A program made the translations under genes and the position numbers. The notes below the pieces were generated by a model. The model did no database searches and was not told the DNA's origin. It was given only the letters and a program-made list of their open reading frames with translations. From the NCBI GenBank assembly GCA_021324855.1, contig JAJPIG010000015.1, positions 248,001 to 312,000 on the forward strand: 64,000 nucleotides of DNA, given 5' to 3'. This DNA comes from Pseudomonadota bacterium (lineage in GTDB: Bacteria; Desulfobacterota; Binatia; Binatales; Binataceae). Each line of letters starts with the position of its first letter. The first letter of the stretch is position 1. Below, piece by piece: positions 46,706-56,139 of the stretch.

Positions 46706-47550
46706 TTTCTTGGGCGTGGACCGAGTCCCATCTGGTTCAAGATCGCCTGGAACAGCGGACTTGCAGGATTTCCCAACTCGCCAATGATCGAGAAGTGATG
46801 CATCTGCGGAACGACCATCAGGTTGCCGTGGAAGCCCTGCTCGATCCAGGCCTCGAAAAATTCGATCGACTGACGGATAAACTCTGAGGTCTCGTCGCGT
46901 CCGACAGCGACGGTCAGCGGACATCCGCGCTTCGGTAGATGGAGCAGCGGGCTCAAGCGCGCGGCCGTCCCTTCATCGAGGCGGAGCGCTTCGTTGTAGC
47001 TCGTGAATCGGATCGGCCGCATGTCGAAGACGCCGCTGATGAGCGTCGCCCCCGCGATAGTGCTGTCGGTCGCCATCATCAGCGCGGCCAGATGACCGCC
47101 AGCTGAATTGCCGGCGAGATGAATGCGCGCCGGATCGCCGCCCAGCGCCTCGGCATGGTGATGAATCCAGGCCGTCGATTCGCTCACCTGGCGCACCATC
47201 TCGTCGAGCGTGACGGTCGGCGCGAGCGGATATTCGATCGAAATGAAAATCGCGCCGGCGCGCGTGAAGGGCAGGGCCGGAAACGCGCGTTCGTCCTTGT
47301 TGCCCGCGCGCCATCCGCCGCCGTGGATGAACGCCAGGATCGGCGCGCGTGGCCGTTCAGTGAGATAGACGTCGAGGCGCTGGTCCGGCCCCGGGCCGTA
47401 TGCGATGTCGATGCGCGACTTGAGCCGCGCCCGCACCAGCTCGCTTTCGGCCTTGTAGCGAGCGCGGCATTCGGCGGCATCGATAACGCCCAGTTCCGGA
47501 TTGTAGAGTCGGGCGAGTTCGGCGGGGTCGTAGTCGCGGTACGCTTTCAT
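46702..47550 (-). CDS. Alpha/beta hydrolase, arylformamidase/HSL-esterase-like
   Basis: 282 residues from ATG at 47550. HGGGW oxyanion motif at AFIHGGGWRAG, nucleophile in LAGNSAGGHLAA, and likely acid/His in AVGRDETSEF and MHHFSII. The start AYRDYDPAELARLYNPEL resembles bacterial arylformamidases (N-formylkynurenine) and related carboxylesterases. Convergent with the enamidase gene: the two stop codons share the palindrome CTAG at 46702-46705. Confidence 0.85.
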   Translation of the reverse strand: MKAYRDYDPAELARLYNPELGVIDAAECRARYKAESELVRARLKSRIDIAYGPGPDQRLDVYLTERPRAPILAFIHGGGWRAGNKDERAFPALPFTRAGAIFISIEYPLAPTVTLDEMVRQVSESTAWIHHHAEALGGDPARIHLAGNSAGGHLAALMMATDSTIAGATLISGVFDMRPIRFTSYNEALRLDEGTAARLSPLLHLPKRGCPLTVAVGRDETSEFIRQSIEFFEAWIEQGFHGNLMVVPQMHHFSIIGELGNPASPLFQAILNQMGLGPRPRN

Positions 47551-47609
47551 GGCGGGCAGTGTCGCGCGCGCTGGAAGAACCGTCAATCGGCCGCTGCGAG
47601 CGGACTTTC

Positions 47610-47639
47610 TTGACCTAAATTGGAGCGCCGGGATAAGTT
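47610..47639 (+). promoter_or_regulatory. Promoter ahead of the di-iron / molybdenum hydroxylase operon
   Basis: TTGACC (47610-47615) and TAAGTT (47634-47639) with an 18-base spacer, 55 bases before the start of the PaaA-like gene. It is in the intergenic gap where the long plus-strand run restarts. Confidence 0.4.
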
Positions 47640-47693
47640 CGGGCCATCGGAGCGTCGCAGTTCGGCATCCTCTACAAAACGGCAAGGTGACCG

Positions 47694-48464
47694 ATGAATC
47701 AGCCCATCATCAACAGCAAGGACGAAATCCCGGACGAGCACTATCGTAAGATGGTGCTGACGCTGATGGATCGGCAGGCGGGCCGCGAGATTGCGACTGC
47801 CGAGGTTTTCGGCCAGTGCGTCATCTTCGCGCCCACGCTCGACGACAAGGTCCGAATCACGCGTTATCAGAACGAGGAGCTGAAGCATTTCAAGCTGGTG
47901 GCGAAGCTGATGGCGGAGCTGGGCGTCGATATCGATCACTACGTTGCCGACCGCAAACGAGCCGGCGCGCGCTTCACCGGCAATGAATCGGACGTCACGG
48001 TGACGGACTGGATCGATGCGACGCTGTTCAACTTCATGATCGATCGCGCGGCAACCTATCAGCTCACCGAATACACGCGCGGCAGCTACGCGCCGCTGGC
48101 GAAGGCCAACGTCTCGATTCTGCGCGATGAAGAGCGGCACAAGGATTTCGGCGAGCATTGCCTGATCGAGATGTGCCGTGATCCGGAGATGCGCGCCGAG
48201 ATTCAGCGCCGCTTCCACAAGTGGTTCATCGGTGCGATGCGAATTTTCGGTCGTCCGGGTACGCCCGGCAATCGCTACTGTCTCGAAGTCGGTCTCAAGC
48301 AGCGCGACAGCGGCGAGATCGCGGCGGCGTATCTCGATTCGATTCGCCCCGTGATGGCGCGATGCGGGCTCAAGTTTCCGCGTCGCGAGGATTTGCCGAT
48401 CGAGCTTGCGCCCGAGTTGAATCTCGAAGTTCCGGCGCATCACGACGCCCAGCGCGTCGCCTGA
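47694..48464 (+). CDS. Ferritin-like di-iron protein, PaaA/PaaC-like
   Basis: 256 residues. Ligand pattern: E37 (TAEVFG), E62/H65 (NEELKHFK), a helix with E126, and E146/H149 (DEERHKDFG). This is the arrangement of phenylacetyl-CoA epoxidase subunits and related proteins, which use iron and O2. The gene opens a tight operon with a molybdenum hydroxylase (20 bases to the L subunit), so an oxygenase or electron-transfer role on the same substrate is likely. No PaaB, PaaE or CoA ligase is nearby. Confidence 0.82.
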   Translation: MNQPIINSKDEIPDEHYRKMVLTLMDRQAGREIATAEVFGQCVIFAPTLDDKVRITRYQNEELKHFKLVAKLMAELGVDIDHYVADRKRAGARFTGNESDVTVTDWIDATLFNFMIDRAATYQLTEYTRGSYAPLAKANVSILRDEERHKDFGEHCLIEMCRDPEMRAEIQRRFHKWFIGAMRIFGRPGTPGNRYCLEVGLKQRDSGEIAAAYLDSIRPVMARCGLKFPRREDLPIELAPELNLEVPAHHDAQRVA

Positions 48465-48484
48465 GCGGCAGGAAAGCGCCGCGG

Positions 48485-50905
48485 ATGGCTGCAACGCAAA
48501 AATGGGTGGGCCAGCCGCTCAAACGCACCGAAGACCCGCGTCTGCTGGTCGGCGATGGCGTTTTCATCGCGGATCAGCTCTTTCCGAATCTTCACCACGC
48601 CGCGATCCTGCGGAGCCCCCACGCGCATGCGCGCATCCGCTCGATCGATGCCAGCGCGGCGCTCCGGCTTCCCGGCGTGGTCGGCATCGTCACTGGCCAG
48701 GATGCCGCCAAAATGACGCGGCCGTTCGCGGTCGGCGTGCGGGCGCCCGTCAAGTACTACTGCATGGCGGTCGACAAGGTGCGTTTCGTCGGCGAGCCGG
48801 TTGCCGTCGTGGTCGCGACCAATCGCTATCTCGCCGAGGACGCGCTGGATCTCATCCAGGTCGATTACGAGCCGCTGTCGGCCGTCGTCGATCCCGAGCG
48901 CGCGCTCGCGGCCGATGCGCCGCTGCTGCACGAAGAGGTCGGCTCCAATCTCGCCTGCCATCGCCATATTGTTTATGGCGATCCCGATGCCGCGTTTGCC
49001 GATGCCGAGGTCGTGATCAGCGAGCGCTTTGTGTTTCCGAAGTACGGCTCCACTCCGATCGAAACCTACGGCGTGGTGGCGTCGTTCGATCGGACCAGCG
49101 ACGTGCTGACGATTCACGCGAACTTCATGGGCCCGTTCATCCTGCATCCGATTACAGCGCGCGCCCTGAACCTGCCCGAGAACAAGTTGCGCCTGGTCGT
49201 CCCGCCCGACATCGGCGGCAGCTTCGGCATCAAGACCGGCATCTTTCCTTACATGAGCCTGGTCGGGCTCGCCGCGATGAAGACCGGCGTGACCGTCAAG
49301 TGGATCGAGGATCGCCGCGAGCATCTGTTGGCTTCGTCCAGCGGCACCGATCGGATCGCCTATCGCGAGCTTGCCGCGCGCCGCGACGGAACCATCCTCG
49401 CGATGCGCACGCGGTGGTATGACAACGTCGGTGGCTACATCCGGACTCCGGAGCCGGGCTGCTCGTTCCGTCCGATCGGCAATTGGTTCGGCGCATATCG
49501 TTTCCAGCATCTCGAAGCCGACGCCAACGTCGTGATGACCAACAAGAGCCTGACCGGGCCGAATCGCGGTTATGCCTGCGGCCATCTGTATTTCGAGATC
49601 GAACGGATGGTCGACCTACTGGCCGAGAAGATCGGGATGGACCCGGCCGAGGTGCGCCGCCGCAATTTCATCCAGCCCGGCGAATTTCCTTATCGGACAC
49701 CGAGCGGCGGACTCTATGATTCCGGCGATTATCCGGCGGCATTCGAGAAGGCGCTCGAACTCGCCGACTACGCCGGTTTGCGGCGCAGCCAGGAGCAGGC
49801 GCGCGCCGACGGCCGGCTGTTCGGCGTGGGACTGGCGGTGGCGGTTGATCCGTCGGTCTCGAACATGGGCTATATCACCGTCGCGCTCGATCCCGAGATC
49901 CGCGGACGCCCGGGCTACCTGCCGAAATCGGGCGCTCTGGAAGCGGCCACGGTCAAGGTCGATCCGCTCGGCCGGATAATCGGCGTGCTCGGCTCGGCGC
50001 CCCAAGGCCAGGGCCATCGCACCGTCGTCGCGCAGATTATCGCTGACGAACTCGGCATCGCTCCCGACGACATCACGATCGTTGACGAGATGGATACTTT
50101 CACGCGGGTCTGGGGCATCTCGTCGGGCACCTACTCGAGCCGCTTCGGCTCGGTCGGCACCAGCGCCGCCGCGCTTGCGGCACGCCGGTTGCGCGACAAG
50201 CTCGTGCGGTTCGCTTCTTATCTGATGGAAGTTCCGCCCGAGAGTGTCGTCTGGTCAGAAGGCGGAGCGCACCACGCGAACAACGGTCAGGTGCTCACGC
50301 TCAAGGACCTTGCCGGCCGGGCGCACTGGGATGTCGAATCGATTCCGCCCGGTATGGAAGCCGGGCTCGAAGCGACCGCGGTTTTCGCCTTTCCCGAAGC
50401 GAAGGCGCCCGACCTGCAGGATCGCGTGAATTCATCGAACACCTACGGTTTCATCGCCGAAGTGATGGCGGTGGAAATCGATCCCGATACCGCCGCAATC
50501 AAAATTCTCAAGTACGTGACAGTGCACGATGCCGGCGAGATCATCAATCCCGCGATCGTCGAAGGCCAGATCTATGGCGGCGCGTTGCACGGCCTCGGCG
50601 GCGCGCTGTACGAGGAGCTGGCGTACGATGAACAGGGCCAGGCGCTGGCCGGCTCGTTCATGGACTACCTCGTCCCGACCGCTCACGAAGCGGTCAAGAT
50701 CGATATCGCGCACGTCGTCAGTCCCTCGCCCTTTACCACCCTTGGCGCCAAGGGACTCGGCGAATCCAGCTCGATGACCGTGCCTGCGGTGCTCGCGAAT
50801 GCCGTCACCGACGCGCTCAAGCCGCTCGGCGTGCATATCCGCGAGCTGCCGATCACGCCCAGCCGGTTGTGGCATCTGATGGAATCCGCGCGGAGCAAGC
50901 GATGA
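48485..50905 (+). CDS. Molybdenum hydroxylase large subunit (xanthine-dehydrogenase family), first copy
   Basis: 806 residues. Mo-cofactor-binding domains with QPLKRTEDPRLLVGDGVFIA, PPDIGGSFGIKTG, SAPQGQGHRTVVAQIIADEL and the catalytic Glu in GAKGLGESSSM. The substrate-side loop reads GPNRGYACGH, unlike CO dehydrogenase (no CSFR) and unlike the usual RGxGxP loop, so this is a hydroxylase of unknown substrate. It overlaps the next gene by four bases (ATGA). These enzymes hydroxylate N-heterocycles or aldehydes using water. Confidence 0.92.
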   Translation: MAATQKWVGQPLKRTEDPRLLVGDGVFIADQLFPNLHHAAILRSPHAHARIRSIDASAALRLPGVVGIVTGQDAAKMTRPFAVGVRAPVKYYCMAVDKVRFVGEPVAVVVATNRYLAEDALDLIQVDYEPLSAVVDPERALAADAPLLHEEVGSNLACHRHIVYGDPDAAFADAEVVISERFVFPKYGSTPIETYGVVASFDRTSDVLTIHANFMGPFILHPITARALNLPENKLRLVVPPDIGGSFGIKTGIFPYMSLVGLAAMKTGVTVKWIEDRREHLLASSSGTDRIAYRELAARRDGTILAMRTRWYDNVGGYIRTPEPGCSFRPIGNWFGAYRFQHLEADANVVMTNKSLTGPNRGYACGHLYFEIERMVDLLAEKIGMDPAEVRRRNFIQPGEFPYRTPSGGLYDSGDYPAAFEKALELADYAGLRRSQEQARADGRLFGVGLAVAVDPSVSNMGYITVALDPEIRGRPGYLPKSGALEAATVKVDPLGRIIGVLGSAPQGQGHRTVVAQIIADELGIAPDDITIVDEMDTFTRVWGISSGTYSSRFGSVGTSAAALAARRLRDKLVRFASYLMEVPPESVVWSEGGAHHANNGQVLTLKDLAGRAHWDVESIPPGMEAGLEATAVFAFPEAKAPDLQDRVNSSNTYGFIAEVMAVEIDPDTAAIKILKYVTVHDAGEIINPAIVEGQIYGGALHGLGGALYEELAYDEQGQALAGSFMDYLVPTAHEAVKIDIAHVVSPSPFTTLGAKGLGESSSMTVPAVLANAVTDALKPLGVHIRELPITPSRLWHLMESARSKR

Positions 50906-51774
50906 AACCACCGCCGTTCGAGTATCACGATCCGAAGACCGTCGATGAGACGCTCGCGATCCTCGGCCGTTACGGCGGCGAGGCGCGGCTGCTTGCCGGA
51001 GGCCAAAGCCTGATGGCGTTGCTCAACTTCCGCCTGGCCTCGCCCGCCGCGCTGGTCGATCTGAATCCCGTTCCCGAACTTTCGTACATCAGGGAGGAAG
51101 GCGGCCAGCTTCGGTTCGGCGCGATGACGCGCCAGCGCCAAATCGAGTTCTCGCCGCTGGTCGCGAGCCGGCTTCCGCTGATGATCGAAGCGACGCGGAT
51201 GGTCGGTCATCTGCCGACGCGGACCCGCGGGACGATCGGCGGCAGCATCGCGCACGCCGATCCAGCGGCTGAATATCCAGCCCTGGTTACCGCGCTCGAT
51301 GGCGAGATGGTGCTGCGGAGCGCATCGGGAACGCGTGTCGTCAAGCCGGCCGATTTCTTCAAGGGCTTTTTTACCACCGCAATCGCGCCCGGCGAGATGC
51401 TGGTTGAGGTGCGCATTCCGGTGACGCCGGCGCACAGCGGATGGGCGTTTGAAGAGTTCAGCCGGCGCCACGGCGATTTTGCAATCGTCGAAATCGTCAC
51501 GATGCTCACGGTCGACAACGGACGCTGCACGCGCGCGCGTGTTGCGGCATCGGGCGTCGGTGGCGCTCCGGTCCGGCTGCGGCCGGTCGAAGAGATTCTC
51601 GAGCGGGACGGAGTCGGCGAGCGGGCGATCGGCGAGGCCTCGGCACGCGCGGCCGAGCTGGTCGATCCGACCAGCGATCTGCACGCATCGGCGGATTATC
51701 GCCGCCATCTGACCCGCGTTCTGACCCGCCGCGCTCTGACCCGGGCCGCTCTGCAAGTCAGGGGGAACAACTGA
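50902..51774 (+). CDS. Molybdenum hydroxylase FAD-binding (medium) subunit
   Basis: 290 residues. FAD-binding motifs: LLAGGQSLMALLNFRLA and TRGTIGGSIAHADPAAE. The chain PPPFEYHDPKTVDETLAILG is the standard opening of this subunit. It passes electrons from the iron-sulfur subunit to an acceptor. Overlaps the L gene by four bases and the S gene by one (TGATG). Confidence 0.95.
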   Translation: MKPPPFEYHDPKTVDETLAILGRYGGEARLLAGGQSLMALLNFRLASPAALVDLNPVPELSYIREEGGQLRFGAMTRQRQIEFSPLVASRLPLMIEATRMVGHLPTRTRGTIGGSIAHADPAAEYPALVTALDGEMVLRSASGTRVVKPADFFKGFFTTAIAPGEMLVEVRIPVTPAHSGWAFEEFSRRHGDFAIVEIVTMLTVDNGRCTRARVAASGVGGAPVRLRPVEEILERDGVGERAIGEASARAAELVDPTSDLHASADYRRHLTRVLTRRALTRAALQVRGNN

Positions 51775-52259
51775 TGGCCGAGCCAAGGAAAGTCAGCTTC
51801 AAGATCAACGGCGCGGTGCGCGAAGGCACTACCGAGCCGCGCAAGCTGCTGGTTGATTTCATCCGCGACGACCTGGGCCTTACCGGCACGCACATCGGAT
51901 GCGAGCACGGCATCTGCGGCGCTTGCACAATTCTGTTCAACGGCGAAGCGGCGCGCTCGTGCCTGATGCTCGCGGTGCAGGCCGATGGCGCCGAAATCAC
52001 GACGGTTGAAGGGCTGGCTGCGCCCGACGGCACCTTGCATCCGCTGCAGCAGGCCTTCTGGGAGCATCATGCGCTCCAATGCGGATTCTGCACTCCGGGG
52101 ATGCTGATGGCGGCGTGTGATCTGTTGCGCGTCAACCCGAGTCCCACCGAAGAGGAGATTCGAACCGGACTGTCGGCCGTGCTCTGCCGATGCACCGGCT
52201 ACCAGGGCATCGTTGACGCGGTGAAGGCGGCGGCCGACCGCATGCGTTCATCGAATTAG
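51774..52259 (+). CDS. Molybdenum hydroxylase [2Fe-2S] small subunit
   Basis: 161 residues. N-terminal plant-type cluster ligands C43, C48, C51, C63 (GCEHGICGACTILF) and C-terminal cluster ligands C103, C106, C138, C140 (CGFCTPG, CRCTGYQ). It carries electrons from molybdenum to FAD. The intergenic gap to the second large subunit is 57 bases. Confidence 0.96.
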   Translation: MAEPRKVSFKINGAVREGTTEPRKLLVDFIRDDLGLTGTHIGCEHGICGACTILFNGEAARSCLMLAVQADGAEITTVEGLAAPDGTLHPLQQAFWEHHALQCGFCTPGMLMAACDLLRVNPSPTEEEIRTGLSAVLCRCTGYQGIVDAVKAAADRMRSSN

Positions 52260-52316
52260 TTCTGCCGCCCGGGCCGGCGAGCGGCGGACAAAAGGGATGG
52301 TTGATGATCTGTACCC

Positions 52317-54722
52317 GTGGCTGACTCGGAGCTAATCGCATCGGGGGCGGACTCCGGCGCGAAGCCGGCGAAGCTAGTCGGCGCGCGCGTGAAGCGTGTC
52401 GAGGATCGCCGCCTGCTCACCGGTCACGGTTCCTTCACTGACGACTTCCACCCGCCGAATTTGGCTTACGTGGCGTTCCTGCGCTCGCAGGATGCCCATG
52501 CGCGCATCGTCAGAATCGATGCGGACGGGGCGCGCGCGATGCCGGGCGTGATTGCGGTGGTCACCGGCGCGGAGCTGGCGCGTGTGGCGAAGCCGATGTG
52601 CGCGCGCTCCACAATGGCCAGTTACCGAATGACGAGCCTGCCGGCGCTTGCGATCGACAAGGTCCGACATGTCGGCGAGGCTATCGCGGCGGTCGTCGCG
52701 GAGAGCCGCTACACTGCCGAAGATGCCTTGGAGAAGATCGTCGTTGAACTCGAAGCGTTGCCGCCCGTCAGCGACGTTGAAGCCGCCGCCACCCCGGGCG
52801 CGCCGCTCCTCCATGACGAGGCCGGTTCCAATGTGCTGGTGTCGCGCGAGTTCGCGCGCGGCGCAAGCACGTCCGGACTTAATCGCGATGCGCCGCCGGG
52901 CGCCGCGGTGACAGTTCGCGATCGCTTTCGGTTTCGCCGCCACGCCGCGATCTGCATCGAGCCGCGCAGCTACGTCGCCGAATACAATTCCGGAAGCGGC
53001 GAGCTGCTCCTGCATTCATCGACGCAATGTCCGGGCGTGGTGCGCACGGCGCTCGCCGAGAGCCTCGCGATGCCTGAGCACCGGATCCGGGTGATCGCGA
53101 TCGACGTGGGCGGCGGCTTCGGCGCGAAGTCCTCGGTCTATCCGGAAGAGCTTGCCGTTTGCGCTCTCGCGCGGATGCTCAAGCGGCCGATCAAGTGGAC
53201 CAGCGATCGGCGCGAAGACCTGCTCACGACTTCGCAGGGCTGGGACGAGATCATCGATGCGGAACTCTCGCTCGGCGCGGACGGCGCGATTATCGAGCTC
53301 AAGGCCAATGTCATTGCGGACATCGGCGCGTACTCCGTGCATCCGTGGACGCTCGTAATCGAACCGGTCCAGACCGTGAGCTTCATGCCCGGGCCGTATC
53401 GGGTCGCGAACTACTGGGCGCGCGCGACGGGCGTCGCCACGTGCAAGGCCCCGACCGGGCCGTATCGCGGCGTGGGGCGGCCGATCTCGACTTTCGTTAT
53501 GGAAGGTCTCATCGATCGCGCGGCGCGCCGCCTCGGAATCGATCCCGCGGACCTCAGGATGCGCAATTTTGTGCGGCCCGATGAGTTCCCGTACCGAACC
53601 GCCACCGGTATCGTATGGGACCGCGCGCCGTTCTTTGAGCTTATGGAACGGGCGCGAGCGCGGCTTGGTTATGACGACCTTCGCGCCCAGCAGCAGCGCG
53701 GGCGCGCTTTTGGACACTACCTCGGAATCGGCTTCGCATCGTATTGCGAGCTTACCGGCATCGGTTCGGCGACGCCGGCCGCGCCCGGCATGACGGTGCC
53801 GGCGGGGACGGAGGCGGCGACCGTGCGGGTCGATCCATCGGGGACGGTGACGGCGATTTTCGGCGTCGCCTCGCACGGCCAGGGACTCGAAACCACGCTC
53901 GGCCAGGTGGTTGCCGATGAACTCGAGGTCCCGCTCACTGATGTGAAGATCGCCTACGGTGATACGGCATCGGCGCCGTACGGAACCGGCAGCTATGCAA
54001 GCCGCGGGGCCGTGATGGGCGGCGGGGCCGGGATGCTGGCGGCGCGCGCGGTGCGTGAAAAGGCCGACCTCATAGCAGCTCATCTCCTCGAGACCGATCC
54101 GCGCATCAGCCGTGCGGAAGGCCATAGCCCGACCGTTCGCCAAGTCAGCCTGCGTGACATCGCACAGGCAGCCTACGCCGGGACCAAGCGGCTGCCGAAG
54201 GGAATCGAACCCGGCCTCGAAGCGACGCGTTTTTACGATCCGTACTACGGTACGGCGACCGCAGCGATACACGCGGTCGCGCTCGAAGTCGATCCCGAAA
54301 CCTTTGCAATCCGGATTATTCGCTATGTCACCGCAGAGGATTGTGGGCGTATCATCAATCCATTGATCGTCGACGGCCAGGTGGTTGGCGGCGCGGTGCA
54401 GGGCTTCGGCGCGGCGCTCTTTGAGCAGGTGGTTTATGATGAAAACGGCCAACTCGTCACCGGCAGCCTGATGGATTATGTCGTGCCGTCGGCGGCTGAC
54501 GCGCCGCAGATCATCGCGGAGCATCTGGAAAACCCGTCGCCGACCGCGCTTGGCGGCTTCCGCGGCGTCGGCGAATCGGGCACGATCGGCGCGCCGGCGG
54601 CGATCGCCAACGCGGTCGCGGATGCGCTCGCGCCGCTGGGAATTGAGCCCGGCGAGATTCCGATCACGCCCGACTCGCTGTTTCGCGCCGCAGCGCAACG
54701 GCTCCAGGAGCAGAAGAGATGA
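52317..54722 (+). CDS. Molybdenum hydroxylase large subunit, second copy
   Basis: 801 residues, GTG start at 52317. Full-length and different from the first copy: GGGFGAKSSVYPEELAV, the common loop GPYRGVGRP, SHGQGLETTLGQVVADEL, and catalytic Glu in GGFRGVGESGTIG. It has the more typical active-site loop of the two. Whether it shares the same medium and small subunits or needs another set is unknown; no further M/S genes are near. Overlaps the amidohydrolase by four bases. Confidence 0.93.
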   Translation: MADSELIASGADSGAKPAKLVGARVKRVEDRRLLTGHGSFTDDFHPPNLAYVAFLRSQDAHARIVRIDADGARAMPGVIAVVTGAELARVAKPMCARSTMASYRMTSLPALAIDKVRHVGEAIAAVVAESRYTAEDALEKIVVELEALPPVSDVEAAATPGAPLLHDEAGSNVLVSREFARGASTSGLNRDAPPGAAVTVRDRFRFRRHAAICIEPRSYVAEYNSGSGELLLHSSTQCPGVVRTALAESLAMPEHRIRVIAIDVGGGFGAKSSVYPEELAVCALARMLKRPIKWTSDRREDLLTTSQGWDEIIDAELSLGADGAIIELKANVIADIGAYSVHPWTLVIEPVQTVSFMPGPYRVANYWARATGVATCKAPTGPYRGVGRPISTFVMEGLIDRAARRLGIDPADLRMRNFVRPDEFPYRTATGIVWDRAPFFELMERARARLGYDDLRAQQQRGRAFGHYLGIGFASYCELTGIGSATPAAPGMTVPAGTEAATVRVDPSGTVTAIFGVASHGQGLETTLGQVVADELEVPLTDVKIAYGDTASAPYGTGSYASRGAVMGGGAGMLAARAVREKADLIAAHLLETDPRISRAEGHSPTVRQVSLRDIAQAAYAGTKRLPKGIEPGLEATRFYDPYYGTATAAIHAVALEVDPETFAIRIIRYVTAEDCGRIINPLIVDGQVVGGAVQGFGAALFEQVVYDENGQLVTGSLMDYVVPSAADAPQIIAEHLENPSPTALGGFRGVGESGTIGAPAAIANAVADALAPLGIEPGEIPITPDSLFRAAAQRLQEQKR

Positions 54723-56110
54723 TCGATCTGAGAATCGAGCAGGCCGACTGGCTCCTGACGGTCGACCACCAGCGGCGCATCATCCGCGATGCCGCGGTTG
54801 ACATCGAAGCAGGACGTATCGCGGCGGTCGGCAAAACCGCCGAAATCCGCGCGCGCGGACCGGCGCAGAAAACGATCGACGCGCGCGGGATGGTGGTCAC
54901 GCCGGGACTCATCGACAGCCATATCCATACGACCTTTCAGATGAGCCGCGGGCTTGCCGACGAGGTGGGCAGCCGCAAGTTCCTGTTCGAGCGAATGTAT
55001 CCTTACGAGGGCGCGCTCGACGAGGACGATGCGCGCGTGAGCATCGAGCTGTGCGTGCTCGAATTGCTGCGCAACGGCGTCACAACCTTCATTGATGCGG
55101 GCAACTACCAGCCGCAAATCACCGCCGAAGTGGTCGGACGCGCCGGGATGCGATGCATCGTCGCGCGCTCGAGCTTCGACGTCACGCAATCCGCGATGGG
55201 CGCGCTGCCGGCTGCGTTTATCGAAACCACCGAACAATCGCTAACACGTGCCGAAGCGGTGGTGAAGGAACTTCATCGCGTGTTCGACGGCCGCGTCCAT
55301 GCCTGGTTCCAGTTTCGCGGGCTCAATAACTCCACCGATCGGCTGATCGTCGGGCTGAAGCAGCTCGCGGACCGGTACGGCGTCGGCGTACAGACGCATG
55401 CCTGCTTCGCGCGTTCCACGATGGAATCGTCGCAGGCGCAGCATGGCGCGACCGAAATCGAGCGGATGGCGAAGTTGGGCGTGCTCGGACCCAACCTGCT
55501 GTTGATTCACGCCGGATGGGCGACGGAACGCGAGCTCGAGCTGATTCGCGACCATAACGTCAAAGTGGTTGCCGCCGCGAGTTCCAGTCTGCACAACGCC
55601 TACGGAAACATCCGGATGGGCCATCTTCCGGAGCTGATCGAACAGGGCGTGGCGGTCGGCCTGGGCTCGGATCATGCGTCGTCGGGAATCGTCGATTTGC
55701 CGCAGGAAATGTTCCTGGCGGCTTGCGCGTACAAGGAGGTGCGCGAGAATCCCGAAGTGATGCCGCCCGAGCGGGTGATCGAGATGGCCACGATCAACGG
55801 CGCGCGCTGCGCGTTGCGCGACGGCGAGGTCGGCTCGATCGAGGCCGGCAAGCGCGCCGACCTCACCATCTTCGACACGCGGCGTCCCGAATGGCAGCCG
55901 CTCTACAATCCGGTCGCGAATCTGGTCTACAGTGCGACCGGCAAGAGCGTCGATACCGTGATCGTCGACGGACACATTCTGATGCGCGGCGGGCGCGTGC
56001 TGACGCTCGATGAGTCTGAGATTATCGAGGCCGCGGCGCGCCGCGCGCCGGCGATACTTGCGAAGACGCGGCTTGAAAAACTGATTGCGCCGAAGTGGCC
56101 GGTTAGCTGA
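54719..56110 (+). CDS. Amidohydrolase (AtzB/TrzN-like)
   Basis: 463 residues. Metal motif TPGLIDSHIHTTFQMSRG with H-x-H, later VQTHACFAR and LIHAGWATERE, and LGSDHASSGIVDLPQE carrying the metal Asp. The subfamily includes hydrolases of triazines and hydantoins. It follows the second L subunit with a translationally coupled start, so its product probably acts on the hydroxylated ring. Substrate unknown. Confidence 0.9.
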   Translation: MIDLRIEQADWLLTVDHQRRIIRDAAVDIEAGRIAAVGKTAEIRARGPAQKTIDARGMVVTPGLIDSHIHTTFQMSRGLADEVGSRKFLFERMYPYEGALDEDDARVSIELCVLELLRNGVTTFIDAGNYQPQITAEVVGRAGMRCIVARSSFDVTQSAMGALPAAFIETTEQSLTRAEAVVKELHRVFDGRVHAWFQFRGLNNSTDRLIVGLKQLADRYGVGVQTHACFARSTMESSQAQHGATEIERMAKLGVLGPNLLLIHAGWATERELELIRDHNVKVVAAASSSLHNAYGNIRMGHLPELIEQGVAVGLGSDHASSGIVDLPQEMFLAACAYKEVRENPEVMPPERVIEMATINGARCALRDGEVGSIEAGKRADLTIFDTRRPEWQPLYNPVANLVYSATGKSVDTVIVDGHILMRGGRVLTLDESEIIEAAARRAPAILAKTRLEKLIAPKWPVS

Positions 56111-56139
56111 CCATCAGGCGACGCGAAGGAGACCACGCG

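Noticed and set aside
48485-52259. Form I CO dehydrogenase (CoxLMS)
   Set aside because: The L subunit lacks the CSFR active-site motif, so CO oxidation is not supported.
53016-54698. 560-codon minus-strand frame opposite the second molybdenum hydroxylase L gene
   Set aside because: Arg/His/Asp-rich composition typical of antisense of a high-GC gene; the plus-strand protein is clearly real.
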